Shown: positions 9,361 through 17,844 of the stretch, one piece after another
Position numbering within the stretch: position 1 is the first letter of the stretch
Layout: each line of letters starts with the position of its first letter
NCBI RefSeq assembly: GCF_030014955.1
Contig: NZ_JAGRPV010000001.1
Coordinates: forward strand, 1,612,001 to 1,676,000
Reading direction: 5' to 3'
From: Cohnella hashimotonis
Lineage (GTDB): Bacteria > Bacillota > Bacilli > Paenibacillales > Paenibacillaceae
Length of the DNA: 64,000 bases
Position numbers and translations under genes: made by a program
The notes under the pieces: generated by a model
Told to the model about the DNA's origin: nothing
Seen by the model: the letters and a program-made list of their open reading frames with translations, nothing else
Database searches by the model: none

Positions 9361-9376
9361 TTGTTAACGCTTCCAA
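9361..9376 (-). promoter_or_regulatory. Catabolite-responsive element (cre) upstream of the lyase gene
   Basis: The minus strand reads TTGGAAGCGTTAACAA, which matches every position of the CcpA consensus WTGNAARCGNWWWCAW. It ends 17 bases before the lyase start codon, just upstream of its ribosome site, so CcpA bound here would act as a roadblock or block initiation when preferred sugars are present. Confidence 0.75.
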
Positions 9377-9682
9377 ATTTGCCGTCACATCCGATCCGTT
9401 CTGGTTCGCCGGGGCTCCATCCGCCACCCCCTTATTCGCGCAAGTCGCCGGCTTATGTTTCTTTTCCAAGCTCTTCGTACCGTTTGGCGCAGAAATAACG
9501 TAACATGCGGGATATCCGGGGCGAAATTGGCATGTATGCTGAATATTCTCATTGCTTAAACAAGCAAGCCCCGACGCGCGCATGAATGATTTCGATTCTT
9601 TGCAATCGACCTGAAGCGGGGGCGCTCGAATCCGGAATGCGGTATAGTTAAGCCTGAAAATGTAAATGGCAGGTGTTCGCTG
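9377..9682. other. Divergent intergenic region
   Basis: About 300 bases between the minus-strand lyase and the plus-strand VanZ-RDD gene. It must hold both promoters. A TATAGT that could be a -10 for the plus strand is at 9643-9648 but lacks a good -35. No gene or repeat was seen. Confidence 0.4.
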
Positions 9683-10771
9683 ATGATCGGCTCTTATTTG
9701 TTTCCCATTTCCTATGCTTTCTTAAGTTTTCCGATTGCGGCCGCGATCTTTACCGTTCCGTTCCTGGTCGTGCAGTACCGGCGCCATGGCTATGTCCACA
9801 AATGGCGGGCGTTGATCCTGTACCTGCTGCTGCTGTACCTGCTGAACGCCGTGTTTTTAATCTTGCTGCCGCTGCCGTCGTCGATCCACAATGCGCCGCC
9901 GGATGCGGGCTCGTACTTCCAATGGATTCCGTTTCACTTCCTGACCGATATCGTTAGGGAAACGGGTGTCTCGCTCGATCGTCCGTCGACGTATCCGCAT
10001 CTGCTGATCGAGCGGGCGGTGCTCCAGGTGGCCTTTAACGTGCTGCTGACGATTCCGTTCGGGCTGTTCCTCCGCTATTATTTGAGAGCTCACTGGGTTC
10101 GCTGCTTGCTGTTGTCCTTCGGCTTGTCCTTATTGTTCGAGACGACGCAGGTGACGGGCATCTTCGGCATCTACGATTATCCGTACAGGCTGTTCGATGT
10201 CGACGATCTGATGACCAATACGGCCGGGGGAATGGTCGGATATGTATTGGCGCAATGGTTCGCAAGCCTCCTGCCCCGAATCGACCGGCTGGACGCGGGA
10301 GTCGACCTATCGCTGAAGCGGGTGAGCTACACCCGAAGAGCGATCGCCGCCGGAATCGATTGGTGCTTGCTGCTGCCGGTTTGCGCCGTTTTGGGGATGC
10401 TTCGCTTACCGATCCTTTACGTCTTCGGCTTCATCGTCATCGTTTATTTTATCGTCATTCCTTATGCGACGAACGGCCGGACGGCCGGCAAATGGGTCGT
10501 GCGCATCCGCGTGCGCGGAAAAGGGGAGCGCGTATCGCTGCGGGAGCTGATCGTGCGGTACGGCTTGTTGTATCTGCTGGCCGGCGGCATCAACCTGACC
10601 TATCCGATCGTGGCCGTCCGCGACTTTTCGCCGCTCGTCCTCATCCCTTACGCCGTCGGACTGTTCGCGATGGACGTCTGGCTCGGCATCCATGGGATCC
10701 GCTGCGTCTTGAGCCGTCGGCGCATGCCGTTCCACGATAAGTGGAGCGGTACGCGACAGGTCGTCAGTTAG
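9683..10771 (+). CDS. VanZ-like and RDD-domain fusion membrane protein
   Basis: A 362-residue polytopic membrane protein with two recognisable halves. Residues about 1-195 are VanZ-like, with five or so helices and the conserved FNVLLTIPFG, SLLFETTQ and FDVDDLMTNTAGG motifs. Residues about 210-350 form an RDD domain starting at RRAIAAGIDW, with the NGRTAGKWVVRIRV signature. VanZ proteins are linked to low-level teicoplanin resistance and envelope function; RDD domains are small membrane modules, some with transport roles. The combination suggests an envelope-associated function that cannot be specified. The 3' end overlaps the converging DUF4288 gene by 8 bases. Confidence 0.85.
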   Translation: MIGSYLFPISYAFLSFPIAAAIFTVPFLVVQYRRHGYVHKWRALILYLLLLYLLNAVFLILLPLPSSIHNAPPDAGSYFQWIPFHFLTDIVRETGVSLDRPSTYPHLLIERAVLQVAFNVLLTIPFGLFLRYYLRAHWVRCLLLSFGLSLLFETTQVTGIFGIYDYPYRLFDVDDLMTNTAGGMVGYVLAQWFASLLPRIDRLDAGVDLSLKRVSYTRRAIAAGIDWCLLLPVCAVLGMLRLPILYVFGFIVIVYFIVIPYATNGRTAGKWVVRIRVRGKGERVSLRELIVRYGLLYLLAGGINLTYPIVAVRDFSPLVLIPYAVGLFAMDVWLGIHGIRCVLSRRRMPFHDKWSGTRQVVS

Positions 10772-11231
10772 GGGAATGCGGCTTTGAATTGAAAAGGCTA
10801 TTTCTCAAAATAAAGTTGTGATCGACGACATGTTCGTGCACCATCTCCGGATAATAGTGAGCGATGACCGTCTCGTTGGGGACATCTTTGGGTACGCGCA
10901 AAGCTCGCGAATACAGCTCCGTGCCTGATTGCAGATTTTCATCAAATAAGATGAAACAATCTAAAGACCGGACGAAAATCCATTCGACCGTTTCGCCATA
11001 TGGATTTTCATAATCCATTTCATTCTGCTTGGCTTTCTTTTCGGCGATAGTATAAGCGTGGTCGGGCGACTGCGCATTTACGAGGAGAATGCTTTCTTCG
11101 AATGACTTATGCGTGTTGGAATAGTTTTCGTCTATCGTTGCAGGATCAGGATGGCCGGTTATGACGGCTTCGTACAATACCTTTACCGCGTACCATCCCC
11201 AGGTTGATTTTCTGTTTTTTTGATTTTTCAT
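10764..11231 (-). CDS. DUF4288 domain-containing protein
   Basis: A 155-residue soluble protein with the DUF4288 opening WGWYAVKVLYEAVITG near residue 11, a central SFEESILLVNAQSPDHAY segment and IFVRSLDCFILFDE. Its start is supported by AAGGAG. The domain has no established function. It may pair with neighbouring genes in other genomes, but here it stands alone between converging and divergent neighbours. Confidence 0.75.
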   Translation of the reverse strand: MKNQKNRKSTWGWYAVKVLYEAVITGHPDPATIDENYSNTHKSFEESILLVNAQSPDHAYTIAEKKAKQNEMDYENPYGETVEWIFVRSLDCFILFDENLQSGTELYSRALRVPKDVPNETVIAHYYPEMVHEHVVDHNFILRNSLFNSKPHSPN

Positions 11232-11350
11232 GGGATCGACTCCTTACGAGATGCCTGGAAAAACCGAATATTCTAGCGTATTCTAGTTACTACCCGCTTT
11301 AAATGCCTCAAAAAAACGATCTTGGGTATCACGTGAATGGCGTGGACGGG

Positions 11351-11441
11351 CGAGTGGAGTCCGTGCATATGAAAATAGCGCATTTCTGCGCTATTGTTAA
11401 GCATCCTATAATTGAAGGGCGGTCGAGTGGAGTCCGGGCAT
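11351..11441. repeat. Direct repeat pair flanking a hairpin
   Basis: CGAGTGGAGTCCG followed by (T/G)GCAT occurs at 11351 and again at 11424, 73 bases apart, on either side of the terminator hairpin in the gap between the DUF4288 gene and the reductase gene. Function unknown; it may be part of a dispersed intergenic element. Confidence 0.5.
11373..11397 (-). terminator. Terminator of the RibD-type reductase gene
   Basis: AATAGCGCA and TGCGCTATT form a 9-bp perfect stem with a TTTC loop (plus-strand reading). On the minus strand it is followed by TTTTC, placing it correctly downstream of the reductase stop at 11450. Confidence 0.6.
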
Positions 11442-11449
11442 GCAAGCGA

Positions 11450-12001
11450 TCAACGAACAGGCGTGTAGCTGAGCGCCATGACGCCGGAGTCGAAGCGTTT
11501 GGTATCGATCAGTATCAGATTGAGTCGGTCGCGAATGCCACCCAACAACCGGGGGCCATGTCCGGCAACGATGGGCTGTACCAGGAAGTGATACTCATCT
11601 ACCAAGCCTAGCTGCGCCAGGGTCGAACCGAGGCCCGGACCGCCGTTAACGAGCAGCGTTTTCCCTTCCGCCAGAAGCTTCGGCACTTCCTCGGAAACGG
11701 GTCCTTTCAACAAAAAGGAGTTGTGCCACGACACGTGATCCAGCGTCCTCGAGAAGACGTACTTGGGTTTTTGATCGAGCTTGCGTGCGAAGTCGACCAG
11801 GAATGGAGGTCCTTTGCCGCTGCTGGCGATGGCTGGCCAGGCACTTTCCATCAGTTGGTAAGTTTCTCGTCCGAACAGCCCGCCATCGGTCCGGTCCATC
11901 AGATCCTCCGAGTACTGGTGAAGTTCCTCATCCGCAATCGCCTGTCTGTGGTCGCAGCAACCGTCCAACGTCACATTCATTTGCAGAATTACGCGTCCCA
12001 T
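11450..12001 (-). CDS. RibD C-terminal/dihydrofolate-reductase-like protein
   Basis: About 183 residues of the RibD-C fold, the reductase domain shared by riboflavin biosynthesis and many stand-alone bacterial reductases. Visible are GRVILQMNVTLDG at the N terminus, the LFGRETYQLM strand-helix, the LLVNGGPGLGSTLAQLGLVDEYH nucleotide-binding core and IVAGHGPRLLGG. It is not classical folA. ATG at 12001 has AAAGGAGG 10 bases upstream; an ATG at 12007, four bases from it, is the alternative. Substrate unknown. Confidence 0.8.
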   Translation of the reverse strand: MGRVILQMNVTLDGCCDHRQAIADEELHQYSEDLMDRTDGGLFGRETYQLMESAWPAIASSGKGPPFLVDFARKLDQKPKYVFSRTLDHVSWHNSFLLKGPVSEEVPKLLAEGKTLLVNGGPGLGSTLAQLGLVDEYHFLVQPIVAGHGPRLLGGIRDRLNLILIDTKRFDSGVMALSYTPVR

Positions 12002-12076
12002 ATGCATGCAGCCTCCTTTATGTATGCATTCTATCATTAGAAATGCGTGGCGGTTTCTTATCGATTGCTATTGTGC

Positions 12077-12112
12077 AAAAGCCGGCTCCGCATGTGCGGA
12101 TCCGGCTTCTTT
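12077..12112 (-). terminator. Terminator of the MFS exporter gene
   Basis: A long stem (AAGCCGG-TCCGCA against TGCGGA-CCGGCTT) lies directly after the exporter stop codon, with TTTT on the minus strand. Confidence 0.75.
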
Positions 12113-12130
12113 GGCAATCTCGGCAGGCGA

Positions 12131-13627
12131 TTATGCTTCCTGAACTTTGACTTCCGTCCGCGCTGACAGGTCCTTGACCTCGTGCGGATGATCCTTGCGT
12201 TTGATGAAAAAGGAGAGCAGCAGGCCGACAACGCCGATTGCGACGATAACGAGGTACGCATCGTTGATGCCCTGGATCATCGCTTCCATCGACATATGCG
12301 CCTGGTCGGTGCCGCCGGCGGCAGCCATCTCCGTGTAGTGCGTCTTGGTGCGGTCCGTCATCACGGTGACCAACAGCGAGGTGCCGATGGCGCCTGCAAC
12401 CTGCTTGATCGTATTCGAGATCGCCGTGCCGTGGGCGCCGAGCCGCGGCGGCAGCTGGTTGAGACCCGCCGTCGTGATCGGCATCAGGAACATCGCCATG
12501 CCGATACGTCGGCCCGTCGACATGAGCACCAGGTACGTATAACTGGTCGAGTCGGTCAAGTTCATAAAGCCGATCGTCGTGCCGATCGTGATGGCCATGC
12601 CGATGACGGACAGCCACTTCGCGCCGAAGCGGTCGAACAGCTTGCCTGTGATCGGCATCATGAAGCCCATCAGGAGCGAACCGGGGAGCATCAGCAGGCC
12701 GGACTCCAGCGCGGTGTAACCCCGTGCGTTCTGCAAATACAGCGGCAGCAGCATCATGTCCGCGTACATCATCATCGTGACGGCGATGTTGATGATGGTC
12801 GTGAGCGTGAACATGTCGTACCTGAAAGCGCGAAGATCGAGCAGCGGATTGTCGGACGCCAGTTGACGCCAAGTAAAGAGAACTAAGGCGACGACGCCCG
12901 CGATCAAATACGTGATGACCTCGGTGCTCGACCATCCCAGGCTGCCTGCCCGGCTAAAACCGAATAGCACGGCGCCAAAGCCGATCGTGGACAGAAGCAC
13001 GCTGACGATATCGATTTTCGGGAACGACCGCTCCGACACGTTGCGAAGATAGATAAAGCCCAAAATGATGACGAGTACGACAAACGGCAGCATGCCGTAG
13101 AACATCGTTTCCCAAGGGAAGTTCTCGAGGACGTACCCGGCAAGCGTCGGTCCGATCGCAGGCGCGAAGATGATGGCGAAACCGACCATGCCCATTGCCG
13201 CGCCGCGTTTGTTGGGCGGGAACAGAGTCAGAATGACGTTCATCAGCAGCGGCATAATAATACCGGCACCGGCCGCTTGTATGAGGCGTCCGGTCAGCAG
13301 CACCGGGAAGCCGGTTGCGACAGCCGACACGATCGTACCTGCCAGGAAAATAATCATGGAAGCCTGGAACAGCTCCCGGGTCGTGAACCGCTGCATTAAA
13401 AAGGCCGTAATCGGAATCAGCACGCCATTGACCAGCATATATCCGGTCGTCAGCCATTGCGCCGTCGTGGCCGAAATTCCGAAGTCAGTCATCAGTTCCG
13501 GCGTAGCGACGCTCATGATCGTCTGATTCAAGGTCGCAAGGAATGCCCCCAGAATCATGATGAACAGGATCGGCCCCTTTTTAAGCGAACCGCCCTCACC
13601 AACCAAGGTTTTACTCAACTGCCTCAT
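12131..13627 (-). CDS. MFS drug exporter of the DHA2/EmrB type (14 TMS)
   Basis: About 499 residues with 14 predicted membrane helices. The motif-A-like loops and the helix-5 motif C region (FAIIFAPAIGPTLAGYVLE) mark a drug/proton antiporter of the EmrB/QacA group. It should expel toxic compounds using the proton gradient. It is divergent from a TetR gene, and a palindrome in the shared promoter region supports repression by it. The start is uncertain: ATG at 13627 has no ribosome site, while an in-frame TTG at 13618 lies nine bases after GAGAGGG and would give MSKTLVGEGG. Confidence 0.9.
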   Translation of the reverse strand: MRQLSKTLVGEGGSLKKGPILFIMILGAFLATLNQTIMSVATPELMTDFGISATTAQWLTTGYMLVNGVLIPITAFLMQRFTTRELFQASMIIFLAGTIVSAVATGFPVLLTGRLIQAAGAGIIMPLLMNVILTLFPPNKRGAAMGMVGFAIIFAPAIGPTLAGYVLENFPWETMFYGMLPFVVLVIILGFIYLRNVSERSFPKIDIVSVLLSTIGFGAVLFGFSRAGSLGWSSTEVITYLIAGVVALVLFTWRQLASDNPLLDLRAFRYDMFTLTTIINIAVTMMMYADMMLLPLYLQNARGYTALESGLLMLPGSLLMGFMMPITGKLFDRFGAKWLSVIGMAITIGTTIGFMNLTDSTSYTYLVLMSTGRRIGMAMFLMPITTAGLNQLPPRLGAHGTAISNTIKQVAGAIGTSLLVTVMTDRTKTHYTEMAAAGGTDQAHMSMEAMIQGINDAYLVIVAIGVVGLLLSFFIKRKDHPHEVKDLSARTEVKVQEA

Positions 13628-13654
13628 CCCTCTCAAGTCCGCGGTGGACTAAAT

Positions 13655-13667
13655 TTACACAGTGTAA
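13655..13667. promoter_or_regulatory. Candidate TetR operator between exporter and regulator genes
   Basis: TTACAC-A-GTGTAA is a perfect 6-bp inverted repeat with a one-base centre. On the minus strand it abuts a TATATT that could be the exporter's -10, about 30 bases before the exporter start. Position and symmetry fit an operator of the adjacent TetR protein. Confidence 0.5.
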
Positions 13668-13846
13668 TATAATTAACACGGCATAAATTAGATTTTAACC
13701 GGATCTGCGAGCTTTGCAATCGACAGTAATCGATGGATTGTAAATTATCTCGCATGGAAACGGAATCTCGTCGTTTAGTTTCGATATGATAGACAAAACG
13801 AAGAGGAACTGTAGTCCAGCCAGCGGAATTCGATTGGAGGGTTACT

Positions 13847-14470
13847 ATGAGTCAGGCCACGCCGCGCACCGATCCCCGTATCGTTCGCACGCGCCGCATG
13901 CTGCGCGATGCATTAGTCGAACTGCTGGAGGAGATGGACGTCGAGAAAATCTCGGTGAACCGACTGGCAGAGCGCGCTACGATCAACCGGGTGACGTTCT
14001 ACCTGCATTACCGGGACATCCCGGACATGATGGAAAAGATGGCGGACGAGATGATCGAGGACCTGCGCGCGATCCTGCAATCGCCCGCAGCCCGGCAAAG
14101 TCCCGCCCAACAGGCCGAAGGCTGGCCGCTGATGGTCAATCTGCTGGAGCATATCGCCGAGAACTTCCGGTTTTACAAGGTCATTTTGACGACCAGGCGG
14201 ACGACGGTTTTTACGGAGAAATTTTTAAGGCTGCTGACCGATATGGTCGTGGAGCGAATCGACAGCCCGGAGGGGGAAGCGAACCTTGCCGCCCTGGGCA
14301 TCCAGCGGGATGTCGTCGTCTGGTACGGCTCCTCGGCATTGATCGGCACGATTATCTCATGGCTGCGCAACGACATGCCCTACACGCCGCTATATTTGGC
14401 CAAGCAGTTCATGCTGATGAGGCGTCAGCACGAGAAGCCTCCGGTATTGCCGAGAGCGACCGATCAGTAG
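13847..14470 (+). CDS. TetR/AcrR family repressor
   Basis: A 207-residue regulator. The N-terminal helix-turn-helix is clear (RTRRMLRDALVELLEEMDVEKIS, then VNRLAERATINRVTFYLHYRD), and the C-terminal ligand domain has the NFRFYKVIL ... SSALIGTIISWL pattern of the DhaS-like TetR_C_7 group. It is transcribed away from the MFS exporter and most likely represses it, releasing DNA when a substrate binds. GGAGGG precedes the ATG. The last 7 bases overlap the converging glycosyltransferase gene. Confidence 0.9.
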   Translation: MSQATPRTDPRIVRTRRMLRDALVELLEEMDVEKISVNRLAERATINRVTFYLHYRDIPDMMEKMADEMIEDLRAILQSPAARQSPAQQAEGWPLMVNLLEHIAENFRFYKVILTTRRTTVFTEKFLRLLTDMVVERIDSPEGEANLAALGIQRDVVVWYGSSALIGTIISWLRNDMPYTPLYLAKQFMLMRRQHEKPPVLPRATDQ

Positions 14471-15471
14471 ACGTATCTCCGCTGCCACCAGTAGCTGAAC
14501 AGAAACAGCAAACCTTCGGTCAGCAGCTTGGAGGCAAAGAGCGGGAAGCCGATCGTCTCGTGGAGCGAATAAAGCAGCGCATAATTGAAGATCAGAATAA
14601 TGACGGCCAATGCATAGTAGCGGGGGAGAGAGCGTCGGACACCCGTACGCTTGCCGCCGAACACGAATTTGCGGTTCATCGCATAATTAAAGGCGGAGCT
14701 GAAAATGCGGGCGCCGACGACGGCGACCAGCAGGTTGGACGTTATCCATTGCAGCAGGAACAGCAGGGTGAAGTCGAGCGCAGCCGACAGAACGGACGAT
14801 GCGCCGAACTTGAGAAACGGAAAGTAAATGCGTGCCGAGTCGGCGAGCGGACGGAAATGCGAGGACTTGTTGTCGTCGAGGTAGACGGTGTCGATCGGCA
14901 CCTCGACGGTCGCGTATCCCGCCGGCTTGGAGGCGAGCAGCATGTTCATCTCGTACTCGAACCGCTCCCCGGGCACGCGGCAGAGCCAATCGAGCATATC
15001 GGTCGAATATCCGCGCAGACCGGTCTGCGTGTCCTGAATGGGCGCACCCGTCGCAAAAGCGTATATCAATCGGGTGGCCGAGTTGCCGAAGCGGCTGCGC
15101 AGCGGCACTTTGCCGGTGAAGCGACGGCTGCCGAGTACGATATGGCGCCGGTGCGTGCGAACCTTTTGCGCGATTCGCATAATATCGTGGGGCAGATGCT
15201 GCCCGTCGCTGTCCGCGCATACGACGCCTTCCGTGTCGCCCGTGCGCTTAATAAAGTCGAAGCCGGTTTTTAACGCCTTGCCCTTGCCTTTGTTATCTTC
15301 ATGCGTCAAAACGGTGCATCCGGCCTCCCGCGCCGATTGGAAAATGCCGTTGTATTTGTCCCCGCTGCCGTCGTCCACGATCAAGATCGGCGTATCGGTT
15401 ACCTTTTTCAAGTCGTGAATCAGACCCAGCAGCCGCTCGTCGGGTTCGTAAGAAGGAATTAAAATCGTCAT
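14464..15471 (-). CDS. Family 2 glycosyltransferase fused to a GtrA-like membrane domain
   Basis: 335 residues. The N-terminal half is a GT2 transferase with ILIVDDGSGD and CADSDGQHLP (the DxD-type nucleotide-sugar site) and QTGLRGYS; the C-terminal half from about residue 215 is a four-helix GtrA domain with FNYAMNRKFVF. Such proteins load or move a polyprenyl-linked sugar for envelope glycans. The second of two close ATGs is chosen because it lies 7 bases from GGAGG, the first only one. It follows the phosphodiester glycosidase gene by 34 bases in the same direction, so the pair is probably an operon for a surface polysaccharide. Confidence 0.88.
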   Translation of the reverse strand: MTILIPSYEPDERLLGLIHDLKKVTDTPILIVDDGSGDKYNGIFQSAREAGCTVLTHEDNKGKGKALKTGFDFIKRTGDTEGVVCADSDGQHLPHDIMRIAQKVRTHRRHIVLGSRRFTGKVPLRSRFGNSATRLIYAFATGAPIQDTQTGLRGYSTDMLDWLCRVPGERFEYEMNMLLASKPAGYATVEVPIDTVYLDDNKSSHFRPLADSARIYFPFLKFGASSVLSAALDFTLLFLLQWITSNLLVAVVGARIFSSAFNYAMNRKFVFGGKRTGVRRSLPRYYALAVIILIFNYALLYSLHETIGFPLFASKLLTEGLLFLFSYWWQRRYVY

Positions 15472-15505
15472 AGCCATGCCTCCTCGGCGAGATTGTCGTC
15501 AGCCC

Positions 15506-16588
15506 TTATTCGGGAAGAAAGATGATGTCGCTTACGCCCCGTTCCTTTTCCTTGCCTTGCGGATTGTTCACGACCTTGCCGTTGAAATACATCGTAGAGG
15601 AGCCGCCGCCGTCCAGGTTGTAAGCCTCGGTCGCGCCGAGCTCGGCGAACAGGTCCGCAAATTCATTCAGCGTCATGCCTCTGCTGTCCGACGAGCGTCC
15701 GTCCACGACGACGAATACATAGTGGTTGGGCGCGATCATGCCGATGCCCGTCCGCGGATTTGCCCCGTCGATCGTGCGGTTGCCGAAGTTGGTGTCGATC
15801 TTGACGTTGTCGAAGTTGTCGACGGCGACGCCATTCTGGACGAGCGTCGGGCCGAACGAGAAGGTGTTGGTCACGCCGTCGGCCAGCAGGGAGGCGGAAG
15901 TCTCTTCCTCCTCGTCATAGGACTTCATCGATCCGTCCGAGAGCAGGGCCAGCCCTTCGCGCGCCGGTTCGTCCCGGTAGAGCGTGCCGTTACGAATGAC
16001 GACGCCGTCGTTGCGGAAGCCGTAGTAATCGCCGTTAATCGCGAATACGGCGCCGTGGTTGGCCGCGATGGTGGACGTGTTTTGCGTGATATTCGTGCCG
16101 AAGGCGTCTTTGGCGAACGCCGTTTGGATGCTCGTGCCGTTTTTGAGGATCACGTCCGCGACATAGTAGGTGATCAGGTCGTCGCCCGAGCCCTTTTGCA
16201 CCTTTTGGATGCTGATTTTTTCGTTGTCGCTCTCGTAGTTCCAGTCGTCGGACTGAACGCTGCCGGTCGAGGCTGTCGTCGAGTCGGACGCTGAGCCAGT
16301 CGTCGACGTTGATGACGAGGCTGCCGCAGAACCGTTTGTTGAGGCGTCCGGGGTCGTCCCCGCGGTAGAGCCGGCCGACAGATTGGATACGTTCGACGAA
16401 GTCTGCGCGCTCGCAACCCGGACCTCCACGTGCTCGATCAAGTACCGGTCGGCGAGCTTATACGTGACGGTTCCGAGCGTCGCGAGGACCAGGACGACGG
16501 ATGCAATGATTTTGGTTTTTCGCTTCAGGCGTTTAATGGCGACCACTCCCTGTCGGTATGAAGAGGATGTATGCTGTACGGGATTCAT
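15506..16588 (-). CDS. Membrane-anchored phosphodiester glycosidase (NAGPA domain)
   Basis: 360 residues: a basic cytoplasmic start (KRLKRKTK), one membrane anchor at about residues 27-46, a Ser/Thr/Ala/Gly-rich linker at about 62-110, and an extracytoplasmic NAGPA/DUF2233 domain containing AINGDYYG, GPTLVQNGV, RTGIGMI and the strongly conserved AYNLDGGGSSTM. The domain hydrolyses sugar phosphodiesters, typically in exopolysaccharide or teichoic-acid pathways. No clear ribosome site precedes the ATG at 16588, so the start may lie a few codons further in. It is upstream of the GT2-GtrA gene. Confidence 0.85.
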   Translation of the reverse strand: MNPVQHTSSSYRQGVVAIKRLKRKTKIIASVVLVLATLGTVTYKLADRYLIEHVEVRVASAQTSSNVSNLSAGSTAGTTPDASTNGSAAASSSTSTTGSASDSTTASTGSVQSDDWNYESDNEKISIQKVQKGSGDDLITYYVADVILKNGTSIQTAFAKDAFGTNITQNTSTIAANHGAVFAINGDYYGFRNDGVVIRNGTLYRDEPAREGLALLSDGSMKSYDEEEETSASLLADGVTNTFSFGPTLVQNGVAVDNFDNVKIDTNFGNRTIDGANPRTGIGMIAPNHYVFVVVDGRSSDSRGMTLNEFADLFAELGATEAYNLDGGGSSTMYFNGKVVNNPQGKEKERGVSDIIFLPE

Positions 16589-16751
16589 TATCGCGGAGGG
16601 AACTGAATCGACCTTGAACGCAGGCTGAAGGAAGGGTGAGCCGAAGCTGACCGATTGCTGAAAGTGTGAATAGGGGCGAATTGCAGCTTGAGCTGCGGAT
16701 GCGAGAGGGGCTATTCGCCGGGCGGAAGGGGAAATTCGGGGAGAGGGCGTG

Positions 16752-16777
16752 AAGGTACCGGGAAGGTACCGGGAAGG
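16752..16777. repeat. Short tandem repeat, AAGGTACCGGG
   Basis: Two perfect 11-bp copies of AAGGTACCGGG followed by a third partial AAGG in the gap upstream of the phosphodiester glycosidase gene. No function is suggested. Confidence 0.6.
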
Positions 16778-16826
16778 GGGCGAGAGGTGATAGGAGGAAG
16801 CAGTCAGAGGTTCTAAAGGTACCGTC

Positions 16827-16900
16827 TTTTACCGTGTAACTCGGCCACTCATGGCCCTCGCCGGGGCCGTAACACGGTTTTTCCGTGTAACTCGGTCGCT
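16827..16900 (-). repeat. Two copies of a dispersed intergenic repeat, 51 bp apart
   Basis: CCGTGTAACTCGG occurs at 16832 and 16883. Read on the minus strand the second copy is GAGTTACACGGAAAAACCG, nearly identical to the core GAGTAACACGGAAAAACCG of the array at about 36.1 kb, and the 51-base spacing equals that array's period. The rest of the 370-base gap from 16589 to 16961 has no gene. Confidence 0.7.
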
Positions 16901-16911
16901 GCCGCGAATGC

Positions 16912-16951
16912 CAAAAAAGCCCCCTCTCGGCCGATTGCCGAGAAAGGGCGC
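16912..16951 (-). terminator. Terminator of the AraC regulator gene
   Basis: On the minus strand a strong GC stem (GCCC-CTCGGC against GCCGAG-GGGGC) is followed by TTTTTT, 10 bases after the regulator's stop codon. Confidence 0.85.
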
Positions 16952-16961
16952 ACATGGATGC

Positions 16962-17774
16962 TCAAGTCGTCGGTAAGCTCGCGCGCTTCTGCTGCTCCTC
17001 CCGGTATTGGCGGGGGGACAGTCCGTAGCGCATGCGGAATTGCCGATGGAAGTAGGTGTAGCTGTTGAAGCCGCAGGACGCCGCGACGGCATCGAGCGAC
17101 ATGGACGTGTGCCGGATGCGCTCGCAGGCGGTCGCGAGACGGACTTCGATCGCGTAACTCATGATCGATTGGTTGAAGCAGCGCTTGAACAGCGACACGG
17201 TGCGGGATACGCTGACCCCGGCGTGTCTCGCGATCTGCTCGAGCGTCAGCGCCTCGGCCGCGTGCTGGTCGATGAAACGCTTGATGCTGTAAGCGACATA
17301 AGCGGGAGTAGAGGCCTTTTCCGTACCGGCCGTCTCGTACAGCCGCTGCAGCGACAGGCAGAAGGCGCGCAGCAGGTAATCGGTCAGCTCGTCTCTCGCG
17401 TTGCCGGACCGGAGCGTTTCCCGCTCGAGCCGGCTCCATAACTTCAGCAGCTCGTCGTCGAGCGGGACGGCGGTTTTTCTCGGCGGGTCGAAGCGCGCCC
17501 ACCATTCATCGATCCATGTGCCCGTGCAGATGACGTAATAATCGATGCTGTTGTCCCTCAGGATCAGCTCGTACGGATCGCCGGGCCTGAATAGGAGCAG
17601 GTCGCCGGGAAAAATTTCGGAGAATTCGCCGTCGATCAGCGCCTCGCAGCTGCCGCTCGTTTGCAGCCGAATTACGTATGTATATAACTGCTGTACAGGA
17701 TTGCGGGACCGCCTCTTGTGATGCGCCATGCCGACGTAAAGCGGATCGGCGCGCAGCTGCTGATCGTTCGACAT
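16962..17774 (-). CDS. AraC family transcriptional regulator
   Basis: 270 residues with an N-terminal cupin-like sensing domain (EIFPGDLLLFRPGDPYEL) and a C-terminal double helix-turn-helix (LTLEQIARHAGVSVSRTVSLFKR, then DAVAASCGFNSYTYFHRQFRMRYGLSPRQYR). Such proteins activate sugar-utilisation genes. ATG at 17774 is chosen for its GGAGGGAGAA; longer in-frame starts lack one. It follows the minus-strand TIM-barrel gene by 70 bases and probably shares its transcript, which suggests that it governs this local cluster. Confidence 0.9.
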   Translation of the reverse strand: MSNDQQLRADPLYVGMAHHKRRSRNPVQQLYTYVIRLQTSGSCEALIDGEFSEIFPGDLLLFRPGDPYELILRDNSIDYYVICTGTWIDEWWARFDPPRKTAVPLDDELLKLWSRLERETLRSGNARDELTDYLLRAFCLSLQRLYETAGTEKASTPAYVAYSIKRFIDQHAAEALTLEQIARHAGVSVSRTVSLFKRCFNQSIMSYAIEVRLATACERIRHTSMSLDAVAASCGFNSYTYFHRQFRMRYGLSPRQYREEQQKRASLPTT

Positions 17775-17844
17775 GGCGGTTCTCCCTCCTCCGACTCGGG
17801 CATTGCGGCTTCGCAGGCTCCCCGCCGCAAGCATTCGTTCGTCG

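Noticed and set aside
16500..16588. A later start for the phosphodiester glycosidase near an AGGGAG site
   Set aside because: The codon at the right distance is ATT, and the nearby GTG overlaps the site. The ATG at 16588 was kept with a caution.
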